Positions 26,180 through 41,710 of a DNA stretch of 64,000 nucleotides are shown here, one piece after another. The notes beneath the pieces were generated by a model that did no database searches, was not told the origin of the DNA, and saw only the letters and a program-made list of their open reading frames with translations. Origin of the DNA: Nocardia transvalensis (GTDB taxonomy: Bacteria; Actinomycetota; Actinomycetes; Mycobacteriales; Mycobacteriaceae); the NCBI RefSeq assembly GCF_015477765.1, contig NZ_JADLQQ010000001.1, forward strand, positions 372,001 to 436,000. Reading direction: 5' to 3'. The translations under genes were made by a program, and so were the position numbers. Each line of letters opens with the position of its first letter. Position 1 is the first letter of the stretch.

Positions 26180-27517
26180 ATGACCACCTCGGGTAACGCC
26201 CGCCTGCGCGACGACGCCGTGCGCCCACTGCGCACGCTGGATCCGGCTGCGCCGCTGGGCGATCTGAAATGGCTCGACGACGCGATCGGCAACGCCCGGG
26301 TGGTGGCCATCGGCGAGCCTGCGCACTTCAACCACGAGTTCTATCGCCTCCGCCACCGCCTGCTGCGGTATCTGGTCGAGCGTCACGGATTCGGCGCTTA
26401 CGCCATGGAATCCGGCTTCACCGAAGGATGGCTCGTCGACGGCTGGGTGCGCGGCGGCGAGGATCGGCTCGGGCGGGTGCTGGCGACCGGCATGACCTCA
26501 TTGATGGGGATGTGCACCGAGATGCGCGACCAGCTGAACTGGATGCGGCAGCACAACCTGGAGTCCGCCCGGCCGGTCGGCTTCTACGGCGCGGATCTGT
26601 CCGGCTCGAACATCTCCCTGCTGCCCAGCCTCGACGCCGTCCTCGCCTATCTCACCCGAGCCGATCCGGACATCGCGGTCGACCCGGCCATCCGCGAGAC
26701 GGCGGCCGCGTTCGCGGCACCCTCGATCTTCTCCCTCGCCACGGCCATCGGCGCGTACACGGAACTGGAACCCGCGCGGCGAGACGCCCTGACCGCGGGC
26801 CTGACCCGATTGTCGACGCGGCTGGTCGCCCGGCGCCTGGACTACGTCCGGCGCACGGGCACCGCGGATTACGAACGCGCACTGCATGCTCTGCGCCTCA
26901 CGATCACGCTGGACGCGGTCGTGCGCGCAATGACCCGAGGCGACCAGCAGGACGTCGCGAACTTCCGTGATGCCGCGATGGCCGACACGGTCGACTGGAT
27001 CCTGCGCCGAGAAGACCGCATGGTCCTGGCCGCCCACAACGGCCACCTCCAACGCTATCCCCTGACCATGCCCGGCATCCCCACCGCGACTCCCCTCGGC
27101 ATGCACCTGGCCGACCGCCTCGGCGACGACTATCTGGTCATCGGCGCAACCACCGCCACCGGCCGAACCCTCAACACCGGCAACGACTTCCACACCGGCA
27201 CCTTCTTCACCGACCTGCAACCCCCCGAAACCGGCAGCCTCGATGCGCTGATGTCGGCCACCCACGACGGCCCCTTCGCCATCGACCTCCGCACCCTGTC
27301 TCCCGAGGACTCGGCGGCGGTAGGAGCCACCACCCGCTACCGCATGGGCAACTGGTACCTCGACGTGAACCCGGTGCAAGCCTTCGACATCGTCATCCAT
27401 CTGCCCTCTGCCACCCCGGCCGAGCCCGACCCGGAGGCCATCGCGGAGGCACCGCAGGAGGTGCAGCAGCCGTTCTCCGCCTGGCGTGCCCGTCGTGATG
27501 GACGGCACATTGCGTGA
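26180..27517 (+). CDS. erythromycin-esterase-like protein
   Basis: A 445-residue member of the erythromycin esterase (Ere) superfamily, starting at ATG 26180 behind AGGAG. The conserved catalytic His is in the AIGEPAHFNHEFYRLRHRL segment (Ere: GExxH), followed by AMESGF (acid) and LAAHNGHLQR (second His), and the C-terminal half has the usual GTFFTDLQPP pattern. Ere enzymes open macrolide lactones, but most family members in actinobacteria have other or unknown substrates. The divergent ArsR-like gene suggests inducible expression. It is followed by the hairpin at 27557-27584 and then by the NRPS operon on the same strand. Confidence 0.88.
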   Translation: MTTSGNARLRDDAVRPLRTLDPAAPLGDLKWLDDAIGNARVVAIGEPAHFNHEFYRLRHRLLRYLVERHGFGAYAMESGFTEGWLVDGWVRGGEDRLGRVLATGMTSLMGMCTEMRDQLNWMRQHNLESARPVGFYGADLSGSNISLLPSLDAVLAYLTRADPDIAVDPAIRETAAAFAAPSIFSLATAIGAYTELEPARRDALTAGLTRLSTRLVARRLDYVRRTGTADYERALHALRLTITLDAVVRAMTRGDQQDVANFRDAAMADTVDWILRREDRMVLAAHNGHLQRYPLTMPGIPTATPLGMHLADRLGDDYLVIGATTATGRTLNTGNDFHTGTFFTDLQPPETGSLDALMSATHDGPFAIDLRTLSPEDSAAVGATTRYRMGNWYLDVNPVQAFDIVIHLPSATPAEPDPEAIAEAPQEVQQPFSAWRARRDGRHIA

Positions 27518-27556
27518 GCCCTCCGCATGAGTAGATTCTGAGAATAGCTAACAAAA

Positions 27557-27584
27557 CTCCCGGCCGGGCATCCGGTGCCGGGAG
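27557..27584. terminator. hairpin between esterase-like gene and NRPS operon
   Basis: Perfect 8-bp inverted repeat CTCCCGGC / GCCGGGAG with a 12-nt loop. It lies 40 bp after the esterase-like stop and 124 bp before the monooxygenase ATG. It may terminate the upstream transcript or act as an attenuator in the NRPS leader; the 27518-27707 spacer must also hold the operon promoter. Confidence 0.5.
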
Positions 27585-27707
27585 AACCGGGTTTCTCAAC
27601 TCCCGTGTTCGGCTCGAATCAGTCTGCGGGACAACGGCTTCTGCGGTAAGTCCGTCAGGGCTTATTCGAGCGTGGGCAATTCCGCCACGAAGAGGAGTGG
27701 TGTGGTT

Positions 27708-29224
27708 ATGAGGACACAGATCGCTGTGATCGGTGCCGGGTTTTCCGGACTATCCATGGCAATTCGGCTCAAAAAGGCCGGATTCTCGGATCTGCTGATC
27801 TTCGAAAAGGATCACGACCTCGGCGGAACCTGGTTGCACAACCACTATCCCGGCTGCGCGGTCGACGTTCCGGCCATGTTCTATTCCCTGTCGAACCATG
27901 AGAAATACGACTGGCGCCGGGTCTATGCCACGCAGTCGGAGATCCTGGCCTATCAGCACGAGGTGGCCCGGCGGTTCGATCTGCATCGGCATCTGCGGTT
28001 GAACACCGAGATCGTCGACTTCACCTTCGACGAAACCGCAGGCCTGTGGCGGCTTACCGCAGCCGACGGCCGTCGCTTCGAGGCACAGCTCGTCTTCGCC
28101 GGATTCGGCCCGGAGGACACCGCCTGGATTCCCGACCTCCCCGGCAGGGATCTGTTCGCCGGTCGACAGCTCCATTCCCGGGAGTGGGACGACGATTTCG
28201 ACCCCACCGGCAAGCGCATAGCGGTCGTCGGCACCGGTTCGAGTGCGGTGCAGATCATTCCCGAATTGGCCGAGAGCGCGGCGCAACTGTATGTCTTCCA
28301 GCGTTCGGCCCCCTACATCCTGCCGAAGGCCGGGGACATCGAATTGACCGGCGTGGCACGCTCGGCCCTGAAGTATGTCCCCGGACTCAACCGGGCCCTG
28401 CGCGGGCTGTCGATGGCCGCGGCCCAAATGATCCATCTGGCCCAGCAGTACGGCATCTTCAGCACCGTCATGGAGAAAATGGCGGCGAACTTCAGAAACA
28501 AGCAGATACCGGATCCGGCACTGCGCGAAATCATGACGCCGACATACCGTTTCGGCTGTAAACGAGCACCCAATACGAACACCTTCTACCCCGCGCTGAC
28601 CAAGCCCACCGTGGAGGTGATTCCCAGTGCGCTGGCGCGGCTGACCGAGCACACGACCGTCTCCGCCGACGGTCACGAACGCGCCGTCGACGCCGTCGTG
28701 TGGACCACCGGATTCGACATCCATCAGACCTACCGTCGACTGCCGGTCACCGGACGCAACGGCATCACCATCGCCGACACCTGCGGCGCCCAAGGCGCCG
28801 AAACCTATATGGGGCACAGCATCGCGGGATTCCCGAACTTCTTCATGATTCTCGGGCCCTACGGCCGGCTCACCCACACCTCGATGCTGCTGAACATCGA
28901 GTTGCAGACCCGCTATCTCACCAAAATCGCCCGCCTCGTGCGCGACCGCGGCGTGCGCACCATCGAGGTCGAACCCGAGGCGCAGCGCGCATTCCTCGAA
29001 CGCGCCTGGAGCATCACCAGTCTCGGCTTCCTCAGCCGCGGCGGCAGTTGCGCGAACTATCTGCAGGACCCCACCACCGGCCGGGCCACGGCCTGGCCCG
29101 GCTCCCAGCTGGACATGTGGCTGCGCACCCGGCGGGTACGTCTCGACGACTTCCGCCTCACCTACGACGCGCCCGCGCGAGCCCGGCTCGAAGCGCCGGC
29201 CCGCTCGATCGGAATCGAGGCATT

Positions 29225-29228
<4 letters not shown>
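27708..29228 (+). CDS. FAD-dependent monooxygenase with Baeyer-Villiger signature
   Basis: A 506-residue flavoprotein, first gene of the NRPS operon. The FAD-binding GxGxxG is VIGAGFSGLS; EKDHDLGGTWLHNHYPGCAVDVP matches the BVMO/FMO region; the NADPH-binding GxGxxG is VVGTGSSAVQ. The Baeyer-Villiger fingerprint F-x-G-x3-H-x3-W is FAGRQLHSREW (150-160). Such enzymes insert oxygen next to a ketone or oxidise N/S atoms, using NADPH and O2. The start chosen is ATG 27708; GTG 27702 is nearer to the AGGAG and is an alternative. The TGA overlaps the GTG of the NRPS (GTGA), so synthesis is coupled and tailoring or precursor supply for that pathway is likely. Confidence 0.92.
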
Positions 29229-36364
<7,136 letters not shown>

Positions 36365-36365
36365 C

Positions 36366-37592
36366 ATGACAGCACAGACACCACCGAGAGTGATCGTCAT
36401 CGGCGCGGGCATCGGGGGTCTCGCCGCCGCGATCTCGTTGCGCGCCTTGGGCATCGATGTCGAGGTCTACGAGCGGGCGCCGGAGTTGAAGCCCGCGGGC
36501 TTCGGCCTCTCGGTCGCCGCGAATGCCAATACCGCGCTGCGGAGTATCGGCCTCGACCTCCAGTTGGAGGAGCGGGGCCGAGTCCTCGAGCGCTATCGGA
36601 TCTTCGACTCCGGCGGCGCCCTGATCCGGGAGCTTCCGGTCACCGAGGCAGGAGCCGCGATGCCCTACGACACCGTGCTGATCGGCAGGCCGGATCTGCA
36701 GCGGGCGATGCTTGCGCATGCGGACGACATCACCTTCCATCTCGGCGCCGTCGCCACCGGATTCGAGACGCTGCCTTCCGGCGGGGTCCGGGTGAGATTC
36801 GCCGACGGCAGCACCGCCGAGGCCGATGCGCTCATCGGCGCCGACGGTATCCACTCCGCCGTGCGCCGGACGCTCGTCGGCCCGGACGAGGTGGAGCGAT
36901 ACGGTGGCTACATTGCCTGGCTGGCGCTGGTTCCCTTCGCGCACAATCGATTTCCCACCGGATCCACCAGTCACTACTGGGCCGCGGGGCAGCGGTTCGG
37001 GCTCATCGATATCGGTCACGGGCTGGCCTACTGGTGGGCGACCAAGGAGATGCCGGAGGCCGAGGCCCGGAACTGGCGTCCCGACAAGGAACAGATCGTG
37101 CGCGCCTACGCCGAGTGGCCCGAGGAGGTGCGCGCGGTGATCGACGCGACGCCCGAGGACGCGATCCTCGGTGTCCCGGAAACCGATCGCGTCTTCCTGG
37201 AGAACTGGGGCAGCGGGCCCGTCACGCTGCTCGGCGACGCGGCCCATCCCATGCTGGCCAGCCTCGGGCAGGGCGCGGGCATGGCGATCGAGGACGCGGT
37301 CGTCCTCGCCACCCACCTCGCCACGGCTCCCGACGCCGTCACAGCGTTGCGCGGCTACGAGAACGAGCGCCGGGATCGGACGCGCACGATGGTCAACGGC
37401 GCCCGCCGCGTCGCGCGCTTCGAACAGGGCGCCTCGCGGCTGCGCGCCGCGGTCCGCAATACGGCCGTGCGGCTCGTACCGCACCGGCAGCTGGTCCGAT
37501 CGCTGAGTGCGCCACTGACCTTCCCCGTCCCGACGGCGCTGCCCGTACGGGAGCGGTTGGTGCAGCAGACGATCGGAGAACGAGATGCGTAA
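36366..37592 (+). CDS. FAD-dependent monooxygenase (PHBH type), tailoring candidate 1
   Basis: A 408-residue class A flavoprotein hydroxylase. The FAD motifs are VIGAGIGGLAAAISLRALG with the ribose-binding acid in VEVYERAP, the DG motif LIGADGIHSAVRR, and GDAAHPMLASLGQG near the C-terminal end of the FAD domain. The substrate-binding beta-sheet contains YIAWLALVPFAHNRFP. There are no membrane segments. It begins 2 bp after the NRPS stop and overlaps the next monooxygenase by 8 bp. It probably hydroxylates or epoxidises the dipeptide product or a precursor; which one is not readable. Confidence 0.9.
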   Translation: MTAQTPPRVIVIGAGIGGLAAAISLRALGIDVEVYERAPELKPAGFGLSVAANANTALRSIGLDLQLEERGRVLERYRIFDSGGALIRELPVTEAGAAMPYDTVLIGRPDLQRAMLAHADDITFHLGAVATGFETLPSGGVRVRFADGSTAEADALIGADGIHSAVRRTLVGPDEVERYGGYIAWLALVPFAHNRFPTGSTSHYWAAGQRFGLIDIGHGLAYWWATKEMPEAEARNWRPDKEQIVRAYAEWPEEVRAVIDATPEDAILGVPETDRVFLENWGSGPVTLLGDAAHPMLASLGQGAGMAIEDAVVLATHLATAPDAVTALRGYENERRDRTRTMVNGARRVARFEQGASRLRAAVRNTAVRLVPHRQLVRSLSAPLTFPVPTALPVRERLVQQTIGERDA

Positions 37593-38721
37593 GGCGATCG
37601 TGCTCGGTACCGGAATAGGCGGTCTCACCGCCGCCATCGCGCTGCGCGATGCCGGACTCGACGTCGATGTCTACGGAGCCCGGGACCGAACCGCGAACTA
37701 CGGGATCACCCTGGCCGCCAATGGTGTTGCGGCGTTGCGTGCTCTGGGCATCGACCCGGCGTGTGGAGAGACCCTCGAGTCGTATCGGTTCAACAGCTTT
37801 CGGGGGCGGACCCTCAAGGAGTTGCCGTTCGGGGAAGTCCATGCCCGGCTGGGTGTATCGGGGCTTCTGACCAGCCGTGACGATCTGCGAGATGTATTGC
37901 GGGACAGCGCCGATGGAATTCCCTCCACCGACGGTGCGGTGGCGACAGGGTTCACTACCGACTCCGCGTCCGTCACAGTCGAATTCGCCGACGGGCGGCG
38001 CGCCCACGGCGACATCCTCGTCGGCGCAGACGGCATCGACTCGGTCGTCCGGCGGCGGCTGACCGGGCCGGAGGAGCCGCGCGACGCCGGTTACATCTGC
38101 TGGCTGGCGATCGTCTCCGGCTTCGACCACCCGCGCCTGGGCTCGGGTGCCGCCTACCACTACCTGGGCGCCGGACAGCGTTTCGGCATCAACCGCCTCG
38201 GCGGCGGGCGCGTGTACTGGTGGGGCACAAAGGATATGCCCGCCGAGATCTCCCGGAACTGGTCCGGCGGGAAGGACATCATCCGCCACGCCTACGAGGG
38301 CTGGGCCGACGAGGTTCAGCAGGTCATCCGTGCGACACCCGAGGAGTCGATCGCCGTGGTGCCGATGCAGGATCGGCCGTTCCTCGAACACTGGGGATCC
38401 GGGCCCGTCACTCTGCTCGGCGACGCGGCGCATCCCATGCTCACCAATGCCGGTCAGGGCGCGAGCATTACCATCGAAGACGCCGTCACCTTGGCCCGCA
38501 GCCTCGCCACCGACGCCGACCCGATCCGCGGATTGCGCGAGTACGAGAATCGGCGCCGGGAGCGCGCCCGCCGGATGGTCGCGCGGTCACGGTTCATGAG
38601 CACCTTCGACCAGTCGGCGCATCCGCTGTTCCGCGTGGCCCGCGCCGTCGGCACCCGGCTGGTGCCCACACCGATGATGGTGCGCGGCATGGCGGGGATG
38701 ATGGCCGAAGCCGGGCGGTAA
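37585..38721 (+). CDS. FAD-dependent monooxygenase (PHBH type), tailoring candidate 2
   Basis: A 378-residue paralogue of the preceding gene; the two share the frame YICWLAIV/YIAWLALV, YHYLGAGQRFG/HYWAAGQRFG, YWWGTKDMP/YWWATKEMP and GDAAHPML. FAD motif VLGTGIGGLTAAIALRDAG is present, but the acidic residue that usually ends beta-2 (V-x-V-Y-E) is missing: the sequence reads VDVYGARDR. The DG motif VGADGIDSVVRR is intact. The start ATG at 37585 lies inside the end of the previous gene, and its TAA overlaps the lipase ATG (TAATG). It looks like a tandem duplication that has diverged in cofactor or substrate binding. Confidence 0.9.
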   Translation: MRKAIVLGTGIGGLTAAIALRDAGLDVDVYGARDRTANYGITLAANGVAALRALGIDPACGETLESYRFNSFRGRTLKELPFGEVHARLGVSGLLTSRDDLRDVLRDSADGIPSTDGAVATGFTTDSASVTVEFADGRRAHGDILVGADGIDSVVRRRLTGPEEPRDAGYICWLAIVSGFDHPRLGSGAAYHYLGAGQRFGINRLGGGRVYWWGTKDMPAEISRNWSGGKDIIRHAYEGWADEVQQVIRATPEESIAVVPMQDRPFLEHWGSGPVTLLGDAAHPMLTNAGQGASITIEDAVTLARSLATDADPIRGLREYENRRRERARRMVARSRFMSTFDQSAHPLFRVARAVGTRLVPTPMMVRGMAGMMAEAGR

Positions 38722-39692
38722 TGCGCCGACTCACCGCGCTCGCACTGCCCTCGGCGATGGCCCTGCTCGCCGCGGCCGCGGCGCTGCATGCGGGCCCGGC
38801 GGCCGCCGAACCGCTGCCGGTGGTCTGGGATCTTGCTGCGGCCCAAGCGAACCGGCTCCACGTCCTGGCCGACCCGAATTGGGCGCCTCCCGGCGCCAAC
38901 GATCCCTCCTGCCGCCTCACCCCCGCCCACCCCAATCCGGTCGTCCTGATCAATCCGTTGTTCTCGACGGCGGAGGCATTCTCGGCCGACGCCCCGTATC
39001 TGCGCAACAACGGCTACTGCGTCTTCACCTTCAACTACGGAAACATCACCCCGTACCCGAACGTCCCCTCCCAGAGCCTCGCCCACGCCCGCGACTCCGC
39101 CCAGGACATCGCCACCGAGGTCGACAAGGTCCGAGCGCGGACCGGGGCGGCCAGGGTAGACCTGCTCGCCTGGTCCTACGGCGCCTTCGCCGCCGCCTAC
39201 TACCTCAACCTCCTCGACGGCAACCGCTACGTCGACAAAATGATCGCCATCGCCCCCATCAACCACGGCACCAACGTCCCCGGATTCGACCTCGAACCCC
39301 TCAGCACCTTGCTTGCGCGAACGGGCGCGGACCCGATCGCTTCGACCGCACCCGCAATAGCCGAACAACGCTCCGAATCCGCAGTCACCCAACAGATCTG
39401 GGCCAACGGCGACACCCGCCCCGGCGTCACCTACACCGTCATAGCCACCCGATACGACCAAGGCTCCAACCCATACACCCGCCAGTTCCTCCACGGCCCC
39501 ACCGTCACCGATATCACCGTGCAGGACGGCTGCCCGGCCGACCACTCCGACCACTACAGCATCGCCTTCAACGAGCGCACCTACCGCTACGCCCTCAACG
39601 CCCTGGACCCAGCCCACCCGGTCCTCATCCCCTGCTTCCCGGTCGAACCCACCCAGGGATGGGTGAGAGCAGCGTCGGTTGGTGATTCATGA
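38721..39692 (+). CDS. secreted lipase/esterase-like alpha/beta hydrolase
   Basis: A 323-residue protein starting at ATG 38721, sharing one base with the upstream stop. Residues 1-29 are a signal peptide (MRRLTALALPSAMALL, cleavage expected after GPAAA). The fold is that of the secreted class-2 lipase family: NPVVLINPLFSTAEAF, nucleophile elbow AWSYGAF (Ser152) and a catalytic His in GCPADHSDHYSI. The elbow has Ala-Trp before the Ser instead of Gly-His. The gene is last in the NRPS operon, which is unusual for a biosynthetic cluster; it may cleave the exported product, or a lipid that supplies an acyl starter, outside the membrane (inference). Confidence 0.88.
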   Translation: MRRLTALALPSAMALLAAAAALHAGPAAAEPLPVVWDLAAAQANRLHVLADPNWAPPGANDPSCRLTPAHPNPVVLINPLFSTAEAFSADAPYLRNNGYCVFTFNYGNITPYPNVPSQSLAHARDSAQDIATEVDKVRARTGAARVDLLAWSYGAFAAAYYLNLLDGNRYVDKMIAIAPINHGTNVPGFDLEPLSTLLARTGADPIASTAPAIAEQRSESAVTQQIWANGDTRPGVTYTVIATRYDQGSNPYTRQFLHGPTVTDITVQDGCPADHSDHYSIAFNERTYRYALNALDPAHPVLIPCFPVEPTQGWVRAASVGDS

Positions 39693-39699
39693 TGATCTT

Positions 39700-40145
39700 G
39701 CTTTCGCCGCTGCCAGATCCGACGAGAGGTCGACAGCGAGTCCCTGCCCAGTGAGGGTGGGGTTGTCCAGATTCGGCGGATTCTCTCGGTGCTGTCGAAC
39801 TGCGGCCAGCCCGGGTCGCCGGTGGTGGTGAATGCGGCGAAGGCACTGCGCATCGCGGTCGAGAGTGGTGCGAAATCCGGCGGGATCTCCGAACCGATGA
39901 GACTGGCGGCGAGGGGACTGTGGGGGGTGTCGAAGGTGAAGGGGACATCGAGGCCGTGGCAGGCCCGCAGCGCACCGTTGCGCGCCGGGCTGCGCCACGC
40001 GAACTCGTACAGATAGGTGTTCCTCCCCGCGTCGGCGTTGGCTTCGGCACACCACAGCGCGGGTATCCGGAACAGAGCATCGGAGAGGATCAGGGCGCGA
40101 AGCTCGTCGTCGGTGATGCCGGGATTCCCGGTTCGCGCGCTTCGT
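39700..40145 (-). pseudogene. carboxylesterase type B relic (C-terminal part only)
   Basis: On the minus strand one frame reads as the last third of a type B carboxylesterase: RIPALWCAEANADAGRNTYL, YEFAWRSPARNGALRACHG (catalytic-His region), LDVPFTFDTP, then MRSAFAAFTTTGDPGWPQF and TERIRRIWTTPPSLGRDSL. The N-terminal two thirds, with the nucleophile GESAG, are absent: the upstream DNA is the thioesterase gene. The frame has no plausible start and runs on into the lipase 3' end. It is a remnant left by deletion. It fills most of the 490-bp gap between the lipase and thioesterase genes. Confidence 0.75.
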
Positions 40146-40183
40146 CTCGATCGTCTTCACCCACCGCGGTCGCGGCCGGCTCT

Positions 40184-41014
40184 CTATATATCCGCGTCCT
40201 TGAAGTACACGAGTTGGTGGCTGGTGACCAGCAATTCGCCGTCGTGGCTCCACAGTTCGGCGGCCTGGTCGAAATAGCCGTTGCCGAAGTGGTGGGCTCG
40301 GGCCGTGGCCAGGAGGGGGTGGTTGGACTGGGCTCGGAGAAGGGGTGCGGTGGCGTGGAAGTAGGTGGTGAGAGTGACGGTGCCGGCGGGCACCAGGCGG
40401 CCGAGGCGGTGCATGACTCGGGGGAAGAAGATATCGCTGAGGGCGGCGAGGGCGGGGTAGTCGAGAGGGCGCGTCGGTTTGTCGCGGACCCAGAGGGTGG
40501 TGGTGGAGGTCGACGGGTGGCCGCGGCCGATGTCGAGGATGTCGCCCTCGATGAAGCGCATGTCGTAATTGCCCGGCCACGCCACGAAAGTGGGGATGTC
40601 GGTGGGTGCGATGGTGTCCGGCGCGGGGGCCGCAGGTGGGGCGATCTCGGTGTTCGTCCACGTGGGGCGGCGTTCGGCGAACACCGCGGTTGCCGTGGTG
40701 GTGACGGCGTCGTTCTGGCTGAGGGTTACCGACCAGTGCTGCGTGCTGCGGTTGGTGCGGACCGGGTGCGTCTCGATCTCGAAGGGGCCGTCGGAGATCG
40801 GGCCTGCGAAATTGACTGTGAGAGAGACGGGATGAGCCAGATGCCGCGGGTCGTCCTGGATCGCCCGCACCATCATCGCGGCGGTGATCCCGCCGAACGG
40901 GCCGACCATGTTGGCGTAGTGAGCGGTCGTCCGGCCGCCGAATCGGCCGTCACCCAGCGCCGTCAGTTCGGTGGCCAGGTCGAAGGGGTGGGCCCGTGTC
41001 TCGGTCGCGGTCAC
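40184..41014 (-). CDS. double-hotdog acyl-CoA thioesterase-family protein
   Basis: A 276-residue protein of the TesB-like/thioesterase-superfamily type common in mycolata. The first hotdog shows GRTTAHYANMVGPFGGITAAMMVRA, the long helix of the fold, then SLTVNFAGPISDGPFEIE. The second has LDYPALAALSDIFFPRVM and VTLTTYFHA. A TesB-like final strand YFDQAAELWSHDGELLVTSHQL is present. It hydrolyses acyl-CoA thioesters in the family; chain length is unknown. It lies 25 bp downstream of the TetR regulator on the same strand, so it is probably in that regulator's operon. A role in the nearby NRPS pathway is possible but it faces the other way. Confidence 0.85.
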   Translation of the reverse strand: MTATETRAHPFDLATELTALGDGRFGGRTTAHYANMVGPFGGITAAMMVRAIQDDPRHLAHPVSLTVNFAGPISDGPFEIETHPVRTNRSTQHWSVTLSQNDAVTTTATAVFAERRPTWTNTEIAPPAAPAPDTIAPTDIPTFVAWPGNYDMRFIEGDILDIGRGHPSTSTTTLWVRDKPTRPLDYPALAALSDIFFPRVMHRLGRLVPAGTVTLTTYFHATAPLLRAQSNHPLLATARAHHFGNGYFDQAAELWSHDGELLVTSHQLVYFKDADI

Positions 41015-41039
41015 TGCGAAACTCCTCGTCGTTCGTGTG

Positions 41040-41636
41040 TCATGAGCGGGGCCGCAGGCCGTTCATGAGGTGGGTGATCATTTCGGCGAGCACCTCGTCG
41101 GCAGTGTCGGTTTCGATGAAACCCGACCCGACGAAGGTGGCCAGCCCCTGCAGCGACGCCACCGTCGACATTCCGATCCGTGTGGGGTCGCCGCCGACGA
41201 TCTCCCCGCGCGCCTGGGCCTCGGAGATCAGCGCGAACGGCGTGGCGAACGCCCGGCTCACCGCCTCCGCCATCTCAGCGCCCGAACTCGGGCTGTGTTT
41301 GCGGGCGAACATCAATGCCAGCAGCGCCGGATTGTCCACGGCGAACCGCACATACGCGCGAGCGAGCCCGAGCATCCGGTCGGCGACCGGGCATTCCGCG
41401 GGCACCTCGGCGAAAACCGTTGCCAGTCGCGCGAATCCGGTCAGCGCCAACGCGTCGAGCAGGGCCTGCTTGTCGCGGAAGTGGCGGCTCGGCGCGGCGT
41501 GACTCACGCCCAGATCCCGCGCGAGCTGCCGCAGCGACAGCCCGTCGACGCCGGACTCGCGCAGCGTCGCTTCCGCTCGCTCGAGCACGGCCGCGCGCAG
41601 GTCGCCGTGGTGATAACGCGGTGAGGTGGGCTTCAT
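41040..41636 (-). CDS. TetR-family transcriptional regulator
   Basis: A 198-residue regulator when begun at ATG 41636 (MKPTSPRYHHGDLRAAV). The N-terminal HTH is SLRQLARDLGVSHAAPSRHF followed by RDKQALLDALALTGF. The C-terminal domain (TetR_C_33-like, with RAYVRFAVDNPALLALMF) binds the effector. Upstream lies the double 7-3-7 operator at 41668-41702 shared with the divergent SDR gene, so it most likely represses both transcripts. The thioesterase gene follows 25 bp downstream. Confidence 0.93.
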   Translation of the reverse strand: MKPTSPRYHHGDLRAAVLERAEATLRESGVDGLSLRQLARDLGVSHAAPSRHFRDKQALLDALALTGFARLATVFAEVPAECPVADRMLGLARAYVRFAVDNPALLALMFARKHSPSSGAEMAEAVSRAFATPFALISEAQARGEIVGGDPTRIGMSTVASLQGLATFVGSGFIETDTADEVLAEMITHLMNGLRPRS

Positions 41637-41667
41637 GGTGGTTGCAGGATAACCAACCACCCACAAA

Positions 41668-41702
41668 TGTAGTCATTGACTACAATGTAGTCGACGCCTA
41701 CA
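41668..41702. promoter_or_regulatory. tandem TetR operator between tetR and SDR genes
   Basis: Two palindromes of the same design, centres 18 bp apart: TGTAGTC-ATT-GACTACA (41668-41684, perfect) and TGTAGTC-GAC-GCCTACA (41686-41702, one mismatch). They lie in the 74-bp spacer between the divergent ATGs; the second ends 8 bp before the SDR start, so bound repressor would block its promoter or start site. Confidence 0.8.
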
Positions 41703-41710
41703 TTTGGCGC

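Noticed and set aside
28700..29224. N-terminal extension of the NRPS frame
   Set aside because: The frame is open but the DNA codes for the monooxygenase in another frame. The C domain begins right after GTG 29225.
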